From: Plasmodium brasilianum | Lineage: Eukaryota; Apicomplexa; Aconoidasida; Haemosporida; Plasmodiidae | Assembly: GCF_023973825.1 (NCBI RefSeq) | Contig: NC_090127.1 | Span: forward strand, 310,001-374,000 | Direction of reading: 5' to 3' | Length of the DNA: 64,000 nt | Shown: one piece after another, positions 59,101-64,000 of the stretch | How the letters are laid out: every line of letters begins with the position of its first letter | Numbering within the stretch: position 1 is the first letter of the stretch | The notes under the pieces: model-generated | The model's input: only the letters and a program-made list of their open reading frames with translations | Database searches by the model: none | Told to the model about the DNA's origin: nothing | Made by a program: the position numbers and the translations under genes

Positions 59101-60340
59101 TTGTAATATATTCAAATATCAAAAGAGGATTCTTCTTGTTCACACTTTTCTTTATTCTTTGAATCTCTTCGTATTCTATAACTTATTAGACAGTGACACG
59201 TTATATGAACAGGCGAATACCAACACTAAAGGAGTAATTTGCATATTGTACTTTCTCATCATAGAATTATATATATTATTTTTAAATAACGTATTTTACT
59301 TTTTCATAAAATGTAAGTTAAGAAAAGCTGTATTCGCTTTGGACAAAGTAAACTTAATACATACCTTGAGCAAGCTATTTCCTCAATATTCCTCCCTCCT
59401 TAAGAAACACCTTTTTTCAACCGATAGAAGTGTTAACTATTCTTTTTATAAAAACCTAGATTATAAAAATAGAAGCCATGAGGAAAAAGATAAAAAGTCG
59501 CAGAATTTAAGGTACTTCAAAAATACTAATTTTGTACTAAAAAATGAAGGCTCAGTGCATTTTGCTCATGACGAAATATGCAATAAATGGGAAAATAATA
59601 TTTATCAAAAAACAAATAATTTAGATAAATTAATACGTAACAATACACCTTCTGTATATTACATTAGAGATTGTAAAAATATGAACGAAATGGACGAAGC
59701 AAATAAAAAACTCAGACAACTAATACGCGCACCAAAAGATACCTCTTCACGTTTTAACATATCTAAAAATTACAACGATTCATATAAATACATATCAGAT
59801 AAAAATATATGTAATAATGCACGGTTTATGGATGATACTCCAAGGGAGAAACATACCGTCGTCTCAGTACGTGAACAAAATGTAAAAAAGGATAAAATAA
59901 AATATACTATATTGAAGTTAGGGCGTGAACGTGAATACATTGCGAATGAACATAAATATACTTTGGAAGAAAGTAGATATACTATGAATGAAAGCATAAT
60001 CAATCTTATTTTTTTCTTATTCAATAAACAAAAACAGCTAAATTTAAATCAATTTTTCTTTTTAAAATTAAGGAAATACAGTAATATTTTATTTGTTTTT
60101 TTTGCTTCTTTGTTGATATACACTACAGTATTTTTGGAAATAAAAGATCCTTTCCATTTTGATGTAAAAAAGAATTTGTTTTTCTTCATTTTTGTGTCTC
60201 TTATAACACTCCTTCAAGTAATTTTTTGTATAATGATAGATATTGAAAAAGTATTTATTCATAAAATGAAAACATTCCTAAATATAAGGACAATAAATTT
60301 GTATTATCAATTGAATTCATACTTAGATTTGCAATGTTAA
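56180..60340 (+). CDS. Large Asn/Lys-rich protein with four C-terminal membrane segments, unknown function
   Basis: Single exon of 1386 residues. The first 940 or so residues are hydrophilic, low-complexity Asn/Ser/Lys (a Ser-rich run near residues 700-720). The C-terminal part changes character: about 982-1002 (ILLVHTFLYSLNLFVFYNLL) and 1017-1045 are hydrophobic, followed by a polar loop of about 250 residues, then about 1303-1322 (ILFVFFASLLIYTTVFLEI) and 1334-1354. That is four likely membrane helices in two pairs. I recognise no transporter or channel motif. The start used is the first ATG after an A-rich leader; an upstream frame at 55957-56238 is in another phase. The product is probably an integral membrane protein particular to the genus. 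Confidence 0.75.
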   Translation: MKVPPVNDFLTQKGNMGIDNNSCSSKKKNSKIISYLKNESKFYFLFSSTKGIKRMQYLKNNDVCNKSNFHNNRKEINNIYKNSTNSTLPTMTNAKVYVKNDSVYNIPRISTSEGNSLPLESPPGKKKRKEKPTLLNKMIRYNNVKEEYEHSENCSSKYKKYYSIIIKKKVMFPSEHNLTDMKYNYHNNYNDMKYNSFIKGYKSEESSGVNTPNNKNNLLPKVDNNFINNNITVKRTMCDVKNTNFSCDNLLQIYEHRYLQTISKSSRRVTTARSFQQTNNSQRVLCERLPSLNNSTKVSPTNYIKRNSHSNHSSNSKQSNCSTDSKHSSHSYYAKEKIEANQKEEHDLNLYINNSEMTNNNPNYKQINKSYSMQHKTKTTVKHDLSREHINEKGVIEKAGNYVGNMDDVNISKIHKTSTYDMETCLSNHSYNIQVNESSIQHPIFNDKKKSNDTEKIIKNVDNACSYGSNNLPPMHKEGKEQKVVNYYINNCNVHNDLMRLIGKEIKLSNYKEYEYYLNELKNHKEISKKITKFIPYHNVRSKKNQIKKKKIYSDRLRKKKHTQEVTQASNLEKIKKRSKKKEVIKKGDRQKYLQNIIYGENAGEKKNCKDERSKCSEHTNDVLISELRNEVYGNAHQLKDDKLVCEGNNEQTNICKNLKLENNINMSKEENNSTTDSADSLSLKKSSTHEYKNGNLIGRKNGSSNSSSNSSTSSSSSRSSRICIEIDMKMTDKGDYKNGNNSKNVTINKKDILKQDNKKLLLKNSGLHETFAKKDSTNNSKLRKEDRKHTSIVNNDLYNNCGIHNTIKNNSYGLKEVRENISRGHNTQITIHKAVNSNSKKYFFIKIENKEQNEKQHKLKNKSYPLKEYKSKATKLENAKICSENEKKCRDRNISGDTNDVTQVKKKKNSFHNNSNNYCREEKICSRSNPIKTQGTNEDNVFFPIFIVRKSRIYIEGNINAYMYLANNINCIICNIFKYQKRILLVHTFLYSLNLFVFYNLLDSDTLYEQANTNTKGVICILYFLIIELYILFLNNVFYFFIKCKLRKAVFALDKVNLIHTLSKLFPQYSSLLKKHLFSTDRSVNYSFYKNLDYKNRSHEEKDKKSQNLRYFKNTNFVLKNEGSVHFAHDEICNKWENNIYQKTNNLDKLIRNNTPSVYYIRDCKNMNEMDEANKKLRQLIRAPKDTSSRFNISKNYNDSYKYISDKNICNNARFMDDTPREKHTVVSVREQNVKKDKIKYTILKLGREREYIANEHKYTLEESRYTMNESIINLIFFLFNKQKQLNLNQFFFLKLRKYSNILFVFFASLLIYTTVFLEIKDPFHFDVKKNLFFFIFVSLITLLQVIFCIMIDIEKVFIHKMKTFLNIRTINLYYQLNSYLDLQC

Positions 60341-61403
60341 CAAATATTTCAATGGCTCTAATTGTGGTACGTTCAGAAAAATTAGATAACAACACAGTTT
60401 TTCGTGCGAAGGTGGATACAAGGGCTTAACAATAGCAAAGAAAGCTAGTACTGGTGCTACCAAAGGAATAACTGCAAAACAAAATGAAACACCAAAATAA
60501 AGGAAAAAGATCTAGCAGTAACTAAAAAATCCATGAATTGTTTTACAAAATGGTCGAGTAAATATTATTGGTTTTAAATATATAAAATTGTTCCTTATGA
60601 TTAAGAAGTCAATTGAAATTTATTTCCTTAAAAATAACAAAAATGAAAAGTTTACTTATAGCCCTTTTTTCTTTTTTTTTTTTCCTCTACAACTGGAAAT
60701 ATGGTCTCTCTTTCAAAAAGTAATAAATTCTTCTCCGTAGCTAACATGGTTAAACACAAAGTAAATATACATAATATTAACAGAAAAAAAAAAAAAAAAT
60801 ACACACATACAACCTACGTAAATTTACTTAGTTTGTTATTTTATTTTTGGAATTTAAGTAAGCTGACGTTATATTAAACTATTTGGACGAACAATATTAG
60901 AATTTTAAGAATTCTTTGTTCAAATTAATACATATTATGTAAGTTTCTCATTTTTACAAGTATGTAATATCGCTTTGTATCCTACAAAGAAATAAATTGT
61001 ATTGCACTGTTAAAAAGAATAATATTTCTTTAACTTTTGAGCTAACATATAAATAACACTAGTTTTTTTGTAGTGAATTTTTTTTTTTTTTTCGTTTCTT
61101 TTCTTATTTTTGGCTAAAATGTGCACATTATATTATGCATCTTTTAAAAGTATAAAGGTAATTTCTCTTTCCTTTCCCTTTTCATTTTTTTCTTTTTTTT
61201 TGTTTTATATTTGTAAATTTAAAAAAAAGTATTCATATCTTCATGTAAATGTTTAGCAAACGCGTAAAGTTCGAATTAAATAAATGGTGTTTATTTGAAT
61301 ATTTCTCTATCAAGCAATTTTTTTTTTATTTTCTTTCGTAACCAACGGAAATAACGTGCAGCAGATAATATACGTATTTTTACATCAGTACTTTCAATTG
61401 AAT
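60341..61403. other. Gap after the large membrane protein gene, with coding-like islands on the minus strand
   Basis: About 1 kb. Positions 60400-60475 and 60690-60750 are less AT-rich than the rest and read as protein-like on the minus strand (see findings). The remainder is AT-rich with T runs at 60672-60683 and 61078-61092. Confidence 0.3.
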
Positions 61404-61811
61404 ATGCATATGCAATTTTTTAATTCATTAACGAAGAATTTTCATTTTTTTAGAACATTTGTTGATGTAAAAAATAAAAAGAAATTTTGTAATTTTTTTA
61501 AGTATGAAATTAGCACAAAGATAGAAGATAAAATAGAACAGAAACCACAGCTAAAATTATACCATATTGATAGCGATAATCATACATTAAAAAGGATAGA
61601 AAAGGGTATTAAAACAAAAAATAGTTATTCTATATATATATATAATTTGTTCAATAGTTCTATTTATGTTCTAACTAATCATACAAACGAAGAAGAAAAT
61701 TCCAAAAAAATGCTATACTTTAAATGGAAAGCTAGGAAATCGTATAAAAAAAGAGTTCTTAATTTACCATCCACTAAGTCTAGAAGAAGATACGCACAAA
61801 AAAATAGGTAA
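61404..61811 (+). CDS. Small basic protein, possibly mitochondrial
   Basis: 135 residues from the ATG at 61404 (the frame is open further 5' but only with non-ATG codons; a second ATG is at 61410). The N-terminus MHMQFFNSLTKNFHFFRTF is basic/aromatic without acids, like a mitochondrial presequence. The C-terminus is very basic: YFKWKARKSYKKRVL then LPSTKSRRRYAQKNR. Small basic proteins with such leaders are often mitoribosomal, but I cannot assign a family. The stop overlaps a good donor (AG|GTAAAAAG at 61808). A strong acceptor at 61980 would extend the protein in phase to a stop at 62038, adding ALHKFWMCICCYTLAPT after Arg-Ile; both versions are possible. Confidence 0.6.
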   Translation: MHMQFFNSLTKNFHFFRTFVDVKNKKKFCNFFKYEISTKIEDKIEQKPQLKLYHIDSDNHTLKRIEKGIKTKNSYSIYIYNLFNSSIYVLTNHTNEEENSKKMLYFKWKARKSYKKRVLNLPSTKSRRRYAQKNR

Positions 61812-62922
61812 AAAGGGGTAGTACTTAAGAATACACAACCGCATCAGTAAATACCCATACAAGAATAGCCAACATATACTTGCACACAAATACATATATA
61901 AAAACATCAATAACATATATTATAACAAAGTATTATCGGAAGAAACCTTTTCTCACTATCCTTTTTCCCTTTTTTATTAGAATTGCGTTACATAAATTTT
62001 GGATGTGCATATGCTGCTATACCTTGGCACCCACATAATGCATTTTTCTGAACTATGAAATCATATGAAAACAATGATATTTTTTTGTTAACACTCAATT
62101 ATATTATTGTGTTAATAAATCATTACAAGAAAAAAAAAGGTATAAAAGGTTTATATATATATATATATGTATATATACATGAACTTATATATATTTATGT
62201 ATACCTTATAAAACTTTTGCATAAGGCATTTTTTTTGAAAGAAATTTGACTTTTTGTAAAAGTATGCAAAAGTTGTATTTTCTAAAAAAAAAAAAAATAC
62301 CTGTATAAATAAGTTCATTTATTAATAAACAGAAACATACTCAACATACGTAAAAATGAGTATACATATATATGTATATAAATGACTGCACAAATATGTA
62401 TAAATGAAAAAATTGGATATAAAAGCAATAAAATTAATTTATAAAATATTTTTTATAAGGAATAAAAACATTAAAACCCTTTTTTTTTTTTTTTAATTTG
62501 TGTATCTAAAAAAGAGTTTTTTAAATAATATATGGGAAGGGCGTGTAGTTTTACAACAGATAAACAAAAATATAATATATATAATATAAAATATATTACA
62601 TATTGAACATAACACATATATAATATTTATACATACATGCATACATAGTTAATAATTAATAACTTCTTATCTTTTATGAAATATGCATTTATGCTAATTT
62701 ATTTTAATTCGTAATAATTGACATATTATTTATTTTTTTTTTTTTTCTCAAAAATTTTTCATAGGTAAAATTTATATTGCACTAATATAATTGTTATACT
62801 CCTTATTTTGTCAAACTAAAATTTTTCATCACTTTAAAATATTTTCCCCTTATCTTTACGCTGTCTATTTTTCCATTTTCTCTGCTTATTTTCCATTTTC
62901 CATACATTGTAAAGATACTACT
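61812..62922. other. Convergent gap between the small basic gene and the hydrolase
   Basis: About 1.1 kb. Apart from the possible extra exon at 61981-62038 it is AT-rich 3' flank with TA runs near 62152 and T runs at 62480 and 62735. Confidence 0.45.
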
Positions 62923-64000
62923 TTAAGAATTTAGGGAACTCATTTTAGACCTCATAGGTATATAATAAAGAAAATCCAATATATTAAATCCCTTTATAAT
63001 TCTTTTAACTATTAAATTATACTCTCTTTTGGACGATTCATATATATTTGCATGCCTACCATTTTTAAATATATAAATATTTTTTAATGGCAGTAATCGA
63101 TTTTCCTTTACCTCTTGGGATAGTATATTCAACATGGAAATATTATCATTAAAGGAATGTAGAATATAAATATTTGATGGGTTTATATTATTTTCATTAA
63201 TTAATTTATTAAAATTGAAATCATATAAATGTCCTTTTAATTGGTTATTTAATAGCCACATAAAAAAGGATATAAAATAGTTTAAAATTGTCTTTCTATC
63301 ATATACATTATTTATATCAGTATTTGCTTTCATATTTTCTTCGCTAATTTTTTTTTGTATATCACTCAAATTGAAATGGATGTTGATTGTTCTGTGTAAA
63401 TTTAGTATGGGTGAATCAAATATGTATTTATCAATATAAATTATATCTTCATCTTTTGGTTTTTCGTTATTATAAGGTATAATATTTTTTATAAATTTCT
63501 GTTTTGATTTACTAACAATTTTATTTTTATAATGTTTTGATAATAACAGGACAAGAAGATTTGTAGATGATTGTGTATATACATTTACGTCATTTAATGC
63601 CATGTTTTTTTTGAAATAACTTAAAATATTATATATGTCATCTACACCTCTTTCATTGAAATTCTTCATATCGGGTATAAATATATTAGTATCATGATGA
63701 ACATTTAATTGTTTTAAAATATTTAAAAAGAATAAACAGGCTTGTCTATTGCTATTATATCCATGTAATAATAAAAATAATTTGTTACTTTTTTTGTTTG
63801 ATTTAATTAACCAACCTCTGATGTTGTTATTATTAGGAATTTCTATTTCTTCATATTTCAAATTGTACATAGCAGGTGAGGCATTTTCACACAAGTTGTA
63901 ATTATTTAATATATAAGGGTCATTCATTTGAGAAACCAAGCTATCGCAATTAATATTTATTAAATATAAGAGAAAAAAAATAAAATATTTTTTTAAAAAG
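62923..64000 (-). CDS. Alpha/beta-hydrolase-like protein with signal-peptide-like start (5' truncated)
   Basis: The minus frame is open from the window edge to a stop at 62923, 358 codons. The first residues visible, FLKKYFIFFLLYLININCDS, look like a signal peptide whose Met lies just outside. The hydrolase core starts with GWLIKSNKKSNKLFLLLHGY (strand and oxyanion-type HG), continues DTNIFIPDMKNFNERG, then the elbow region VNVYTQSSTNLLVLLL, and ends with an acid candidate in HSFNDNISML and a His in KNGRHANIYES. The usual GxSxG elbow reads T-Q-S-S-T, so the glycines are lost. Inserts of Asn/Lys occur around residues 170-210. A secreted or vacuolar hydrolase or a non-catalytic relative are both possible. 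Confidence 0.75.
   Translation of the reverse strand, partial: FLKKYFIFFLLYLININCDSLVSQMNDPYILNNYNLCENASPAMYNLKYEEIEIPNNNNIRGWLIKSNKKSNKLFLLLHGYNSNRQACLFFLNILKQLNVHHDTNIFIPDMKNFNERGVDDIYNILSYFKKNMALNDVNVYTQSSTNLLVLLLSKHYKNKIVSKSKQKFIKNIIPYNNEKPKDEDIIYIDKYIFDSPILNLHRTINIHFNLSDIQKKISEENMKANTDINNVYDRKTILNYFISFFMWLLNNQLKGHLYDFNFNKLINENNINPSNIYILHSFNDNISMLNILSQEVKENRLLPLKNIYIFKNGRHANIYESSKREYNLIVKRIIKGFNILDFLYYIPMRSKMSSLNS

Overview
The window is nuclear DNA of a malaria parasite (Plasmodium). Signs are very high A+T, long poly(A)/poly(T) and (TA)n runs between genes, large Asn/Lys-rich insertions inside otherwise conserved proteins, short AT-rich GT-AG introns, and an AP2-like domain. Base composition is AT-richer than I would expect for the P. 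vivax/P. knowlesi group, but I cannot name the species. From memory and unchecked, the order cyclin - AP2 - MKP1-like phosphatase - site-2 protease resembles a stretch of P. falciparum chromosome 13.

Layout. 1-196: end of an unknown + gene. 758-2435 (+): cyclin-L-like protein, six exons. 5057-10090 (-): NIF/FCP-type phosphatase with a huge N-terminal extension, eight exons. 12302-12640 (+): a frame resembling ribosomal protein uS5 but carrying stops. 13766-14797 (+): RNA polymerase II subunit RPB11. 16089-20117 (+): Ctf4/WDHD1 replisome adaptor. 21125-22360 (-): unknown protein with a hydrophobic, basic leader. 23724-24722 (+): AP2-domain protein. 25248-35505 (-): giant HEAT-repeat GCN1. 37698-39664 (-): U5 snRNP factor AAR2. 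40689-42947 (+): rhodanese plus dual-specificity-phosphatase-like protein, after a 21-bp tandem array. 43833-45115 (-): site-2-protease-type M50 peptidase. 47587-48168 (+): Ala/Thr/Ser-rich small protein. 49072-49914 (+): coiled-coil protein. 52013-53858 (-): RRM-like/RS-like protein. 56180-60340 (+): large Asn-rich membrane protein. 61404-61811 (+): small basic protein. 62923-64000 (-): alpha/beta-hydrolase-like protein cut by the window edge.

The genes are unlinked housekeeping functions (transcription, splicing, replication, translational stress control, proteolysis), as is usual in this genus; there are no operons and I see no mobile element, tRNA, rRNA or CRISPR. I worked out exon-intron structures by reading frames across GT-AG junctions and checking that phases match. 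Several genes (NIF phosphatase, GCN1, AAR2, site-2 protease) gain conserved C-terminal exons this way.

Intergenic gaps are long (1-3.7 kb). Several hold short, relatively GC-rich, coding-like islands with splice signals. These are listed as low-confidence candidates and are the main places where unannotated small genes may lie.
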